From Vanilla planifolia (taxonomy: Eukaryota > Streptophyta > Magnoliopsida > Asparagales > Orchidaceae): a stretch of 64,000 bases of DNA. Made by a program: the position numbers and the translations under genes. The stretch lies in contig JAIUJO010000225.1 of assembly GCA_023846275.1 (NCBI GenBank), positions 761,100 to 825,099 of the forward strand, read 5' to 3'. The notes beneath the pieces were generated by a model. It saw only the letters and a list, made by a program, of their open reading frames with translations. It was not told where the DNA came from and did not search any database. Shown here piece after piece: positions 1 through 11,740 of the stretch (within the stretch, counting starts at the first letter, position 1; the number at the start of each line of letters is the position of its first letter).

Positions 1-3000
1 CCCAATGAAGCTAATGTAGAAACCATAATGAAAGCAGATTCAGAGTTTCATAGTTATATAACCAAATCACAGAGATATATGTAAATAAATGAGAAAAATT
101 GTATGAGAAAACTCCATCTGAAGGTACAAGAAGGCATGCCTAAACTCCAAAAAACCAATACTCAAAAAATATTTAAAAAAAATATTGAATTTGTTAAAGC
201 CATTTTAATTAGGTCTAACTGCATTTGTTCCAACTTTTCAATCCTGTGTTTTAATTATAACAAATTATGAAAGAAATGAAACCTAAATAATTAAAACAAT
301 TTTTATTTATTTTTAATAAATATATAATAAATCTAGAAATAAAGAAATTGAAACAATGTAATATAAGAAAATCATGAAAATGTTAAGGTCATGCCAATGG
401 ACAATTTGAGTTTCATAATATTATATCAAAATTAAAGAAAATAATTTGAAGAAATGAGATAAACTATTTAGGAAAGTTGTAATCCAATATACTAAAGAAA
501 TCAATTTTAAAATCCTTAATTATAAAATTATGTATGGTTAAAAATTTTTCATAAGAGTTACTAAAAATAATAGAATAATTTTTTAAAAAATGAATAGTAA
601 CTAGGATTAATGAACATAAGTAACTAGAATAATTTTATTATTATTATGAATAACTAGGATTAATGAACATAAGTAACTAAATAAATGTAAAGTAAAATTT
701 ATAAGAGTAGTTATTTAGAATTAAAAAATAATACAACCAAATGGAATAAAAAAATTGTAGAAAATGAGATAAGTTATATAAAAAAGTTTCTTTCAAAGGT
801 GATAAAGACATTGAGTGTAACATCCATAATCACCAAATCAGGTGTGAATTTAAGTGACACTTAAAACATGTCAATCCTAGAAAGTAAATTTTTTAAAAGT
901 ATATAAATAAATATTTAATTTTATAGAGATTGTCAAGATGAGTCAAATATTTCGAATCATTATAAATTAAAAAATGATTTAAAAATTAATAATCAATTGT
1001 TATTATTCAAATGTTATGGAAATTTTTAGTATTGCTAAAATAAGATAAATTTAAGCATTATAACATTGCCAAATTAATGTGATGTAAAGCACACACGAGA
1101 GGAGAACTAGAGTTTTTGTATCAATATAACCAAATAAGTGCAAGATATTAGAACAAAATAAGTAATTTTTAAGGGAAAGAGGCCTTTTAAGATACTAGAT
1201 AGGTAAAGTGTACCATCATTGATCATCAAATCAAGTACAATTTTAAAATGTCCTATAAAGTATGCCATAACCTGAAAAAATAAAAAACTTATTAATGCAA
1301 AAATAGATATAGAGATGAATGCAACTACATTTACTTTGCCTTTATCAATATTCTTTTAGAATTACTATGAATTAGTAGCTTTATTAATATTACTTAAATA
1401 TATAATAAACATGGAATGGGATAAATATATAATTAAAAAAATAACAAAATAATAGTGATGTAAACATCACATTAAATGTGCTTTAGAATTACATTATGAT
1501 ATAAAATAATCGAAGTGAAAATTTTAAGGACTTAAGATAAATTGTTGAAAAAAATTTTCTAAGACATTTTAGTGATAGAGTGTTGTGCCCTCGATCACCC
1601 AATCAGGTACCAAATAAAAAGTCCCATAATGCATGCAACAACAATACAAAAAAAATATTTAAAAACAAAAAATGAATATTTAATTGGATAAATATCATCT
1701 ATCATAGTCTAATGGCATCTGTTTCAAATCCATTAGACCTCTTATAAAATTACAACAAATTACTAAAGTAATCTTAAATACATAAAAATAAATTATTTTT
1801 TAAATAATGTACATAAATATTAAAAATAAAAAAAATATTAATTGAAGTAATGTAAAATAACGAAGTCAAAGAGATGCAAATGTCACACAACAAGAGTTTT
1901 AGAGTTACATGGTAATAAATAAAGTGAGGCAAGAAAGGAGATAAATTTTAGGAGAAAGTTATGTTTTAAAACACTAGGTGGAATGAAGGAAACACGCTAA
2001 TGATCAAATGAAAACTAAATCAAAATTAATCATAAGGTTAGTATAAACCATATAATATAAAATATTTGAGAAGTTAAAAATGTGTGCTTCATCGGATTGT
2101 GCTTTTCATGATGATTCTAATGTTGTTGTTTCTTTCGATTGGACCGAGTTAATAAATAGTAAAAATTATCACAATGAATGAACATGAATAATAGTAAATT
2201 CTAAATCTACTATTTTGCTAATTTATAGTAAAATTCAAATAAGATTAATTGAAGCAATGCAATTTAGCCAAAAGGAAGCGCTGTAATGGTCACCCCATAA
2301 AAGATTTTGAGTTACACAATAACTAAACCAAAAGACTTTGAACAAATGTAATTAGCCTTTGGAAAGTTTTGTAAAGGATGCATCTATGGAGATTTAGAGT
2401 TACATTATGTTGTAACGAAATAAAATAAAATAATTACGAGAAATGAGATAAATTGTATCACAAAGTTTTATTCCAGATATAAAAGAGAACGAGTGTATCA
2501 CCTATATACTAATTACAAATCAAAATATAAAAAATTAATCTTAAAATTTATTTTAATATTAAATTATTTCTTAAAGGTAAATTATGATAAATTAAAGCAA
2601 TGTAATATGGCAAGATTAAAGCAATGTAAACATTGCATGATAAGAGATTTATATTACATAGTAATTTATCAAAATCAATGTGAAACATTTGAAGAAAACA
2701 AGGTCAATGTTATTGTAAAGTTGCATTTCGAGACAATAATGGGATTGACTATAAGATCCATTCCCATAAAAAACTAAACAAACGAAAATGTCTCATTAAA
2801 TGGGCCAAACCGTAAAAATTAAATTTTTAGAAATTTAAAAAATAATCTAATTTGATAAAGTCTATGAAGATAAATCTAACAAAGTCCATTTCATCTTAAT
2901 CAAACCTTGTTTGGATTTATTATAAATTGAGAAATTAAATTAGTAATGAGAACAAATTATTATTTTAATTTAAAAAAATTTATACTAAAACATAAATGAG

Positions 3001-3375
3001 TTTAATAGAGCACATGTATTATGAAAAAGCATAACAATGTAACAAACTTGTTGTAAAAGATATAGGGTTAATAGCAACATAACTAAACAATAAAGAGAAG
3101 TCAGAAGAAACAAAACAAATTGTACAAGAATGTAGAATTTTTCAATAAGATTAATGGTAAAATAGTTGATCATCAAATAAGTTATGAAATAAAATGACTC
3201 ATAAACTATCCAAAAATTAAAAAAATAAACAAATATGATATTAAAAAAATATAAAGATGGATACATAATTTGATGTACCCCACCAAGACAAGTTTAACAA
3301 AGGTTGTTTTGTCGTTATAATGCCTTATTTGGAATTGTTATAAATTACAAAAGCAAAAAAGCATAAATTACTAAA
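1..3375 (-). repeat. AT-rich 0.42 kb tandem repeat, left arm, part 1
   Basis: This stretch is a run of diverged copies of one AT-rich unit, read on the minus strand. On the plus strand each unit shows the same ordered landmarks: a block like GAGTGTAACATCCTCAATCA, then TCATAAAGTATGCC, a unit-internal TTTAATTGGAT, a GTTTCATCTCGATC-like block, AATTACTATGAATTA, TTAATATTAAGTAAATATAT, TATAACCAAATCAAAGTGAT, GAGATTTAGAGTTACAT and GAAATGAGATAAATT. The TAACATCC/ATCATCAAAT landmark falls near 817, 1212, 1583, 1993 and 2491, spacings of about 370-500 bp. Copies differ by many substitutions and indels, so the array is old. The short open frames here (for example 2493-2777 plus and 2985-3266 minus) have no recognisable protein similarity and follow repeat landmarks, so I treat them as chance. 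Confidence 0.85.
598..679. repeat. Local 53-bp tandem duplication in the array
   Basis: A 29-bp string beginning TAACTAGGATTAATGAACAT occurs at 598-626 and again, identical, at 651-679. The intervening bases are AT-rich. It is a small recent duplication inside a diverged monomer. Confidence 0.85.
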
Positions 3376-3432
3376 GCAATTAGCCTGTCCAGGTCTTTTA
3401 GAAATTAAAAATTGGTTGATCCAAAAAGGGCG

Positions 3433-3606
3433 AGCCAAGACCGCCCAAAGCCCGCCGAGAGGAGCACGGTGAGGCAAACTACAGCGGTGGTCAAAGGTCA
3501 AATGAACAGTGCTTGGCTAAGCCAAGCCCGCCCAAAGCCCACAGAGAGGAGCTCGGCTAGGTCAAACTACAGCGACAGTCAATGGTCAATGAACAGTGCA
3601 TGGTCA
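3433..3606 (+). repeat. Two 87-bp tandem units in copia LTR
   Basis: A unit starting AGCCAAGACCGCCCAAAGCC at 3433 repeats, with several changes, from 3520. Both contain the pieces GAGAGGAGC, AAACTACAGCG and ATGAACAGTG. The same pair is present in the 3' LTR from about 10471, so it is part of the family structure and not a local event. Such GC-richer direct repeats in a U3 region are often enhancer-like, but that role is inference here. Confidence 0.8.
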
Positions 3607-3810
3607 AGTCAACCCGACCAGGTGATGAAATTCCGGTCAAGGAAGGGGGGAGCCAGCCCCACAAAGGCTCGACAATTAAACAGCACAAATTCCATATAAG
3701 CGCCGACTTTAGTTCTGCAGTGTGGGACAAAAAATCCCACCTTATAACATCTGCAGGATCCAAAGGCGTAGACCAAGCTCGCCCAGATCCAACGCGCGAG
3801 ATTGAAATCG

Positions 3811-4000
3811 AACGGCTGTTTCGCGAGTTTAATCGGCGTCGTTCATTCAGCGCGCAGATCCAATGCTCCAGATAAAAATCAAACGGCTGTTTCGCGAGTT
3901 TAATCGGCGTCGTTCGTTCAGCGTGCTCATCCAACGCTCCAGATCAAAATCGAACGGCTGTTTTGTAAATTTGATCAGCGCCATTCGATTTTGGGCCCCG
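3811..4000 (+). repeat. 71-bp tandem units in copia LTR (U3)
   Basis: The word AACGGCTGTTTCGCGAGTTT or a close variant starts at 3811, 3882 and 3953, giving an exact 71-bp period. The units continue through ATCGGCGTCGTTC, TTCAGCGTGC and ATCCAACGCTCCAGAT. The third unit is partial and changes to GTAAATTTGATCAGCG. The same three units occur in the 3' LTR around 10855-11035. They lie about 100-290 bp upstream of the likely TATA box, the usual place for LTR enhancer repeats. That function is inferred. Confidence 0.85.
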
Positions 4001-4094
4001 AACGGACGGTGGCTGCTTTTCGTCCGTTGCCCAAATGGCTAGTCGTTTTTTAGGAGTCGTTGAAGGTTTGTTTTTTTTTAGCTCAATTTTAAGC

Positions 4095-4104
4095 TCTATA
4101 TATA
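4095..4104 (+). promoter_or_regulatory. Probable TATA box of copia 5' LTR
   Basis: CTATATATAA at 4095-4104 follows a GC-rich U3 and the TTTTAAGCT context. The 3' LTR has CTATAAATAT at 11137-11146 in the aligned place. Transcription would start about 25-35 bp downstream, but no start site can be read from sequence alone. Confidence 0.6.
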
Positions 4105-4707
4105 ATGGAGAATTAAGATTTATTTAGTTTACCTTTGCTAAATTCTTTCAAAGATTTCAGATCTCAAATTCGAGCAATCACAAGCAAAAACGGTGCCTTC
4201 AAGCTCAAAAGGAATACTGCAACAAGGCGCTTGGAATTAGAGGTTCATGATTCAATTTTTCTCATTTCTATCCTTCTAATTTTTCAATTATGTGTGCCTC
4301 CCTTTTCTCTTATTTCTCCTAAGTTCTTTTTGCCAATTGTTGTATTTTTCGTTTTGGGGAAAGGGCATCCCGGTAGTAGTGCTAAAGCCTCGGGTTTGAG
4401 TTGATCCCGGAGAAAAACTCAAGTAGGTTTGTGATTGGCCGTAGTAAAAATCCCAAGTAGGTTTGAGGTGAACTGTACGAAAAACCTCACTTGTAATTGG
4501 TGCATTTATTGGACTTGTCCCAACACTGGTTGGGGGTGGACGTAGACTCGGTTTTGAGTCGAACCACCGAAAAACTTTTGTGTTCAAATTTCTTTATTCG
4601 AAATTAAAACTTTTAAGTTTTAATTTCGAAAGTTATAAAAATTTTTAAATACATAATTCACCCCCCCCCCCCTCTTGTGGGATTTCGTTAGCACGAAAGA
4701 CTTCAAT

Positions 4708-4719
4708 TGGTATCAGACC
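4708..4719 (+). other. Primer binding site, initiator Met tRNA type
   Basis: TGGTATCAGACC lies two bases after the LTR end (CTTCA, 4705). The first ten bases match the plant initiator methionine tRNA 3'-end complement (TGGTATCAGA), which primes minus-strand DNA synthesis in most plant copia elements. The match weakens after TGGTATCAGA (GCC would be expected), in keeping with decay. Confidence 0.85.
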
Positions 4720-4817
4720 AAGGAACCGCAAATTACGTGAGTAACATCATGTGGGAGATCCTCTTGTGCTAAGTGAAGGCTTTCTCACAATTTTTTTTTT
4801 GTTGTTTGTGATTTTGT

Positions 4818-6437
4818 ATGGCTTCCTCTTTGGTCGAAATGAGTGCAACCTTATGTTAAGGTTTTTCTTCAAATTGGCCTCCATTATTTAAAGGAAAATT
4901 TTACTTATATTGGAAAAATCATTTTAGAACTTTCATTCAATCTATTGATTTGGAATTATGGGAAGTCATGATGAAGCCTTGTGAACTTCCTAGAGATTCT
5001 TCTGCTGATAAAGTCATGCCCTTTAGTGAGCTTAACGTTGAGCACAAAAGATTGGCTCAATTAAATGCTAGGGCGTTGAACTATCTTCATTGTGGAATTT
5101 CTCCTAATGAGTTTACACAAATTATGAATTTGCATACTGCTTTGGAGTTATGGAAAAAACTCGAAGTAACTTATGAGGGTACCTCACAAGTGAAAAAAAC
5201 TTAGATCAATATCCTCACTCATGACTACGAACTTTTTAGAATGAATCCCAATGAAAGTATTAAGAGCATGTTTTTGAGATTTAATGATATTACAAATGGA
5301 TTGGCAAACCCTGGGAGGGCATTCTCAAATGGTGACCTTGTTAGGAAAATTTTGAGAATCCTTCCAAAGGAATTTGATCCACTTGCAACGGCTATTAAAG
5401 CAGCTAAGGATCTTAGCAAACTTTCATTGGATGAACTCCTTGGGGAACTTCTTATCGTCGAAATAGAAATGTCAAGGAGACTTACAGAAGAGGCTTGTAT
5501 AAGCAAGTTAAAGTATGAAAGAAGAAAGGAAGAACCAATGGCTTTCAAAGCCACCAAAAGCAATTCAGATTCCACTTCCACCTCCTCCACAGATTTAGAG
5601 GATGAGGTAAGTTTCCATGTAAATGGTTTAGCTAAAAATTTGGCAAAGAGCTTTCTTGATAGGAAATGGAAGAAGAAAAGCAATAAAAAGAGGAAGAGGC
5701 CACCAACTTGTTTTGAGTGTGGTCAAACTAGTCATATTAAACTGGAATGTCCAAAACTCAAAGACAAGCATATGAAGGAAGGAGAAAAGAAGAAGAAGAA
5801 GAGCTTGAAGAAAAAGAAAGCATTTCAAGCTACATGGAGTGCCTCCAAAGATTCAGACATTTCAAGCTCAAGTAGAGGAGAAGAAGGAATGATTTGCTAT
5901 ATGGCAAACGAGACATCCTCATCATCTTCAAGTGAAGAAGAAGAAGAAAATGAGGTAAGCTCTTGGACAAGAGATACTCTTGAAAATAATTACATTGAAA
6001 TTATGAATGCATTAACTTCCTTAATGAGTGCACATAAAAAATTAAAAAGGAGCTACAAAGAAAAGGTTGAATTGCTTGATTTTGTAATGAAAGAAGATGA
6101 AAGGAAAAAATTAGAAAATCAACATATATGTGAAGAAAAGACATCTCTTATCATTGAAAATACTTATTTGAAGCATGATATTTCAGTTTTAAAAGAAACA
6201 AGACAATCTTTTGAGCATGCTAGAGTAAATAAAATTACACATGTTTCAAATGCTTATTATCATTCACATGCTCTCAATTTCAAAAAACCTAGATATTTGA
6301 GCATGCCTAGGCCATCAAACATTGTTTGTTTTTATTGTTGTAAACCTGGACATACTATGAAAGATTGCTTCTTTAGAAGAAATATGTATATACAAACACA
6401 AAATGTTAGATGGATTGTTAAAAAGGAGAACATATAA
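4818..6437 (+). pseudogene. gag: Copia gag, broken by in-frame stops
   Basis: This is the structural capsid/nucleocapsid protein of the element. The likely start is ATG 4818, in one frame through to TAA 6435-6437. The first residues are MASSLVEMSATL, followed by the conserved block PPLFKGKF and WKNHFRTFIQSIDLELWEV. The retrotransposon gag capsid region runs through about 5240-5500 (FLRFNDITNGL, LVRKILRILPKEFDP, AIKAAKDLSKLSLDELLGEL). A first CCHC knuckle, CFECGQTSHIKLEC, begins at 5709, after a lysine-rich tract. A long charged coiled-coil-like part follows, and a second knuckle, CFYCCKPGHTMKDC, begins at 6327. Two internal stops break it: TAA at 4857 and TAG at 5202. Opposite-strand frames at 5225-5828 are shadows. 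It is non-functional as read. Confidence 0.93.
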
Positions 6438-7815
6438 GTACCATTTAGGGTTCAACCCAAGTTTTCTTGGGTTCCTAAGAGCATGACTTAGAAGACTAGA
6501 AGAAAAGGTCTCCAAAATATTTGGAGACATTTTAGGATAGGTCTAGGATATTTAGAAAACTTAAATTGATGATTTCATTTAGTGGTAAACTTTCTAATTT
6601 AAGTTTTACACCTCATACAGTCAAAACCAAGGAGAAAATCAAAATCCACATCTTGGGTATTAGATAGTGGATGCTCAAGACACATGACTGGAGACAAAAG
6701 TAAATTCAAATCATCGAGATCGGGTCCAAATAGGAAGGTGACCCTAGGAGACAACACAAAGAAAAGAATAATTGGAATTGGAGATGTAGGTACGACAAAC
6801 TTTACCCTTTCAAATGTATTTTTAGTAGAAGGCTTAGAATTTATTTTGATTATTATTAGTCAACTTTGTGATAATAGATTTGATATTATTTTAAATACAA
6901 AAGCTTGCAAAATCATGAAAAATAATCTTGAACTACTTATAGGTAAAATAAAATGCGATACATATGTAATTAGTTTTGGACAACTAGAAGCTAGTGGTTT
7001 GGAATGCCTAGTGACCCAATCTAATGAGAATTCATTATGGCATAGAAGATTAGGCCATGTGGGATACTCCACCTTGAAGAAGATTTCAAAATTAGATGTA
7101 GTTAGAGGCCTTCCAAAACCAAGCAAGTCAAATTAGGAGTTGTGTGAATCTTGCCAAAAGGGAAAACAAGTTAAATCCTCTTTCAAATCTCAAAAAGAAT
7201 TAACAACTAGTAGACCTTTAGAAAAAATCTACTTAGACCTTTTTGGTCCAATACAACCTTTGAGTTTAGGAGGAAAACAATATGGATTTGTTATAGTTGA
7301 TGATTTTTCTAGATATACTTGGGTGTTTTTTCTTAGACATAAAAATGAAGCCTTTGAGAACTTTGAAGATTTGATTAGGGAGTTGGAAATACAACATAGT
7401 CTAAAATTAATTTGTATGTAAAGTGATAATGGGAGAGAATTTAAGAATGAATATTTTAGTGAGTTTTGTAAAGAGAAAGGAATCAAACATCAATTCACAT
7501 GCCTATATACACCACAACAAAATGGCATTATAGAAAGAAAGAATAGAACATTAGTTGAGATGGTTAGAACCATGTTAGCCGAATATAACTTACCCAAATA
7601 TTTTTGGGCCGAAGCTATTAGCACAGCATGTTACATCATAAATATGGTTAATTTGAGACCAAAGTTGAAGAAAACTCTATGAATTGCTAAGGAAGAAGAA
7701 ACCAAATCTTAGTCATTTTCATGTTTTTAGTTGTAAGCGCATTATTCTTAAAAATGAGAGAGCAATCTTACGAAAGTTTGATGAGAAGGCAAGTGTAGGA
7801 ATCTTTTTTAGGGTA
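6438..7815 (+). pseudogene. pol: Copia protease and integrase part of pol, broken
   Basis: The frame continues that of gag, with several stops between 6438 and 6650. The aspartic protease active-site block LDSGCSRHMTGD has its catalytic DSG at 6663-6671. GAG-pre-integrase follows, with the zinc-binding pattern WHRRLGHVGY ... CESCQKGK around 7040-7160, interrupted by TAG at 7134. The integrase core shows D (7236, in YLDLFGP), D (7425, in SDNGREF) and E (7533, in NGIIERKNRT), which is the DDE triad. A TAA at 7419 sits just before the second D. The reading frame shifts by one near 7676, within the LYELLRKKKPN block, and again near 7810, within an FLGYS-like block. Protease would cut the polyprotein and integrase would insert the cDNA, but this copy can make neither intact. 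Confidence 0.92.
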
Positions 7816-9645
7816 TTCATCAATTAGAAATGTATATAGAGTTTTTAATCAAGAATCACATAAAATAGAGGAAACAATGCATGTTGTGTTTGATGAGACA
7901 ATTCAACTAGTTAGTGAAAAGCATTTAGAAGATGAAATAGAATTAGTAAAGAATCTAGATTTAAATAAAGAAAAAATAGAAAACCTAGAAATAGAAAAAG
8001 AAAAAGAAAAAGAAAATAATTTATCTAAAGGACGGAAATTTGCAACCTCACATCCAAAGGATTTGATTATAGGAGATGTGAACCAAGGAGTGAAGACTAG
8101 AACTTTAATTAGAGATATAGATCATAGTGCCTTTGTGTCATTTATTGAACCCAGTTCTATAGAAGAAGCCATTGTGGATGATTATTGGGTTCAAGCTATG
8201 AATGAAGAGTTAGACCAATTTGAAAGAAATCAAGTTTGGAAATTAGTACCAAGACCAAGTGATCAACAAGTAATTGGTACTAGATGGGTCTATAAAAATA
8301 AATTAGATGAAAGTGGTGTAATAATTAGGAATAAGGCTAGAATTGTTACTATGGGATAAAGTCAAAAAGAAGGTATTGATTTTGACGACTCATTTGCACC
8401 CGTAGCTAGGTTAGAAGCAATTAGATTACTTCTAGCATATTCATGTTATAACAATTTTAGATTGTTTCAAATGGATGTAAAAAGTGCTTTCTTAAATGGA
8501 ATAATAGAAGAGGATGTGTTTGTAGAACAACCACTAGGTTTTGAAAATCATACATAAGATAATTATGTCTACAAGCTTAAGAAAGCTCTTTACGGCCTTA
8601 AGCAAGCTCCACGTGCATGGTACCATAGGTTGAGTAATTATCTATTAGAAAGTGGCTTTAGAAAGGGTAAATTAGATACTACATTATTTCTAAAGCCTTT
8701 AGGAGATGATTTATTAATTGTTCAGATTTATGTTGATGATATTATTTTTGGTAGTACAAAAGAAGAAATGTGTAGAGAATTTGGAGATCTTATGACTAAG
8801 GAATTTGAAATGAGCATGATGGGTCAGCTAACATTTTTCTTAGGATTGCAAATAAGACAACTAAAAGATGGTATTTTTATTTTTCAAACAAAATATTTGA
8901 AACAAATGTTTAAGAAATATGGTTATGAAAATATGAAACCTAAAAAAGTTCCTATGAATCAATCTATTCAATTAGACCTAGATAAACAAGGGAAAACCAT
9001 AGACCAAAAACTTTATAGAGGACTTATAGGATCTTTATTATACCTTACAGCTAGTAGGCCCAACATTCTATTTAGTGTTGGATGTGCTAGGTTCCAAGCA
9101 AACCTAAAGGAAAGTCACTTAAAAGCTGTTAAAGCAATCTTCAAATATTTGAAGGGAACTATGACTCTAGGATTATGGTATCCTAGAAATGACCTTTCTT
9201 GTGAACTCATTAGCTATACAGATTCAGATTTTGGAGGATCTAAAGTGGATAGGAAGGGCACATCAGGGACATGTCAATTCTTGGGACATTGTCTTGTTTC
9301 ATGGTCAAGCAAAAAACAAAATTGTATAGCCTTGTCAACAACAGAAGCTGAATATGGTGTAGCTGGAAGTTGTGTTGCTCAAGTACTATGGTTAAGACAA
9401 CAACTTCAAGTGGTTTAGAAGTCACACATATACCTATTAGAATTGACAATACCAGTGCATTAGCATTAGCCAAGAATCAAGTTCATCATTCTAGGACTAA
9501 CCACATAGATATTAGATATCACTTTATTTGAGACCAAGTGGCCAAAGGATTAGTAGAATTAGAGTATGTTCCTACTAAGCTTGAATTGGCTGACATTTTT
9601 ACCAAACCCTTACCATCGGAGCAATTTCAAACATTGAGAGAATAA
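7816..9645 (+). pseudogene. pol: Copia reverse transcriptase and RNase H, broken
   Basis: This is the C-terminal half of pol. The RT domain opens with VWKLVPRPSDQQVIGTRWVY near 8235-8300. It carries [11 protein letters not shown] (first catalytic Asp near 8474), the LKKALYGLKQAPRAWY block near 8577-8622, and the catalytic YVDD at 8729-8740. RNase H follows from about 9210 (YTDSDFGG, then STTEAEY near 9340) and ends with the copia-typical ADIFTKPL block near 9590. The terminal TAA is at 9643-9645. Damage includes TAA at 8357-8359, TAA at 8555-8557, a frameshift near 9410, where the frame holding STTEAEY runs into TAG, and a TGA near 9530. Motifs remain easily readable, so the decay is moderate. 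Confidence 0.93.
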
Positions 9646-9861
9646 TTAGGAATTTTAGACATTGCTTAGGGTTAACTCCTTTTTGATGGTGTCAAAGGGT
9701 GAGAATAGTTAGGAGTTAGGGAGAGCATAAAGATAGGGGGAGCATGATAATTATTAATCTCCTCATTAATATTTCTCTTCTTAAAAGTTTATTTTTATTC
9801 ATTTTATCATTTTTTATAGATTTAAAACATTTATGTCTTGCCATCATCAAAAAGGGGAGAT
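9646..9861 (+). other. Copia 3' untranslated stretch and polypurine tract
   Basis: This is a short non-coding stretch between the end of pol and the 3' LTR. It contains GATGGTGTCAAAGGGTGAGA near 9684 and the purine run AAAAAGGGGAGA at 9849-9860, directly before the LTR start. That purine run is the expected primer for plus-strand DNA synthesis. There is no env-like frame. Confidence 0.85.
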
Positions 9862-11740
9862 TGTTACACCCTTGTGTTTGATGAGTCAAGCATAAATGTT
9901 TATATTTTATTTAGTCTTCATTTTAAGTAAAATTGTTAATATTTAATTAAATCAAGCCATGTATTTCACATGTCTAAAATAGTGGTCTCTAAGGACCTTG
10001 AAGCCATGGCATACTTCAAGGAAATTTGAGACATGTACTAGAATTTTTATATTTGAGTTTTTATTAATTTTCCTGAAATTGAGATGTCTAATTTTTGAGA
10101 TTATGAGGCACACTAGTAGTATTAATATTTAAAAATGTTATAAAATTAATAATTATTGAAATTTGATTTTTGGGCTAAGCTTTATTGACAAAAAGTATAG
10201 ATATTGGTATTTGATTTTTTAAAATTATTTAGGAATTATTTTTCATAAATTTCTTTTCATAGTCATTTAGAAAACTTATAATACTATGATAATATAAAAT
10301 TATTTTGGTACACTTATATTTAAAATTTTAGCACAAAAATTCTTCCAATCAACCTTAAAACAGCTTAAGTCTCGGGAAAATTCACTGTAGCACTAGGTGG
10401 GCCGAAGCGTCACGCAATTAGCCCGTCCAAGTCTTTTAGAAATTAAAAATTGGTTGACCCAAAAAGGGCGAGCCAAGACCGCCTAAAGCCCGCCGAGAGG
10501 AGCACAGCGAGGTCAAACAACAGCAGTGGTCAACGGTCAAATGAACAGTGCTTGGCTAAGCCAAGCCTGCCCAAAGCCCACAGAGCGGAGCTCGGCTAGG
10601 TCAAACTACAGCGACGGTCAACGGCCACTGAACAGTCCATGGTCAAGTCAACCCGACCAGGTGATGAAATCTCGGTCAAGGAAGTGGGGAGCCAGCCCCA
10701 TAGAGGCTCGACAATTAAATAGTGCAAATTTGTTATAAAGCGGTGCCCTGACTTTAGTTCTGCAGTGTGGGACTAAAAATCCCACCTTATAACTTCTGCA
10801 GGATCCAAAGGTGCATACTAAGCCCGCCCTGATCCAATGCACGAGATTGAAATCGAACGACTATTTCACGAGTTTAATTGGCGTCGTTCATTCAGCACGC
10901 CGATCCAACGCTCCAGAGAAAAATCGAACGGCTGTTTCGCGAGTTTAATCGGCCGCATTCGTTTAGCGTGCTGATCCAATTCTCCAGATCTAAATCGAAC
11001 GGCTGTTTCGTAAATTTGATCAGTGTCGTTCGATTTTGTGCCCAGAACGGACGGTGGCTGCTTTCCGTCCATTGCCCAAACGACTAGTTGTTTTGTAGGA
11101 GCCGTTGAACGTTTTTTTTGTGCTCAATTTTAAGCTCTATAAATATGGGAGAATTAAGATTTATTTAGTTTACCTTTGCTAAATTCTTTCAAAGATTTCA
11201 GATCTCAAATTCGAGCAATCACAACCAAAAACGGTGCCTTCAAGCTCAAAAGGAAAACTGCAACAAGGCGCTTGAAATTAGAGGTTCATGACTAAATTAT
11301 TCTCATTTCTATCCTTCTAATTTTTTAATTGTGTGTGCCTCCCTTTTCTCCTATTTCTCCTAAGTTCTTTTTGCCAACGTTGTATTTTTCGTTTTGGGGT
11401 AAGGGCATCCCGGCAGTAGTGCTAAAGCCCCGGGTTTGAGTTGAGCCCGGAGAAAAACTCAAGTTTGGGATTAGACATAGTAAAAATCCCAAGTATGTTT
11501 GAGGTGAACCGTATGAAAAACCTCACTTGTAATTGGTGCATTTAGTGGATTTTTCCCAACACCGGTTGGGGGTGTACGTAGACTCAGTTTTGAGTTGAAT
11601 CACCTAAAAACTTTTGTGTTAAAATGTCTTTATTCGTTCTTAAAACTTTTAAGTTTTAATTTCGAAAGTTATAAAAATTTTTAAATACACAATTCACCCC
11701 CCCCCCCCCTTGTGGGATTTCCTTAGCACGAAACACTTCA
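9862..11740 (+). repeat. Copia 3' LTR, complete (1879 bp)
   Basis: It begins TGTTACACCC right after the polypurine tract and ends AAACACTTCA at 11740. The first 552 bp (9862-10413) are AT-rich and have no counterpart in the truncated 5' LTR. From 10414 on, the two LTRs match closely, with scattered substitutions and small indels. It contains the 87-bp and 71-bp tandem units, a TATA-like CTATAAATAT at 11137-11146, and 13 C residues at 11697-11709. Short frames inside (10526-10738, 10866-11072 minus and others) are LTR shadows. The sequence after 11740, AGTGTAACATCC, is already array monomer. Confidence 0.92.

Larger units (their letters stand above)
3376..4705 (+). repeat. Copia 5' LTR, truncated
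   Basis: This 1330-bp stretch aligns throughout with 10414-11740 of the 3' LTR. It begins abruptly at GCAATTAGCC (3376) without the TG terminus, and everything matching 9862-10413 is absent. It ends in CTTCA at 4705, two bases before the primer site. Chance open frames lie inside it (3412-3699, 3582-3875, 4135-4404 and opposite-strand ones). They are LTR sequence and not genes, because the matching 3' LTR frames are broken differently. A run of 12 C residues lies at 4661-4672, against 13 in the 3' LTR. Confidence 0.93.
3376..11740 (+). mobile_element. Ty1/copia LTR retrotransposon, decayed, 5' end truncated
   Basis: A full gene order of a Ty1/copia element is visible: LTR, primer site, gag, aspartic protease, integrase, reverse transcriptase, RNase H, polypurine tract, LTR. 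Integrase precedes RT, which defines copia against gypsy order. The gag style (long gag with a central CCHC knuckle, N-terminal FIQSIDLELWEV block) resembles the plant SIRE/Maximus group, though this was judged by eye. Coding frames are broken by at least eight stops and three frameshifts, so this copy is dead. The 5' LTR lacks its outer 552 bp, so no target duplication can be read. The element is on the plus strand, inside minus-strand monomers of the AT-rich array, and its moderate GC content stands out sharply from the host repeat. Confidence 0.95.

Noticed and set aside
3412..3934. Overlapping frames on both strands in the copia 5' LTR
   Set aside because: They derive from GC-rich tandem units of the LTR; the 3' LTR copy does not preserve them.
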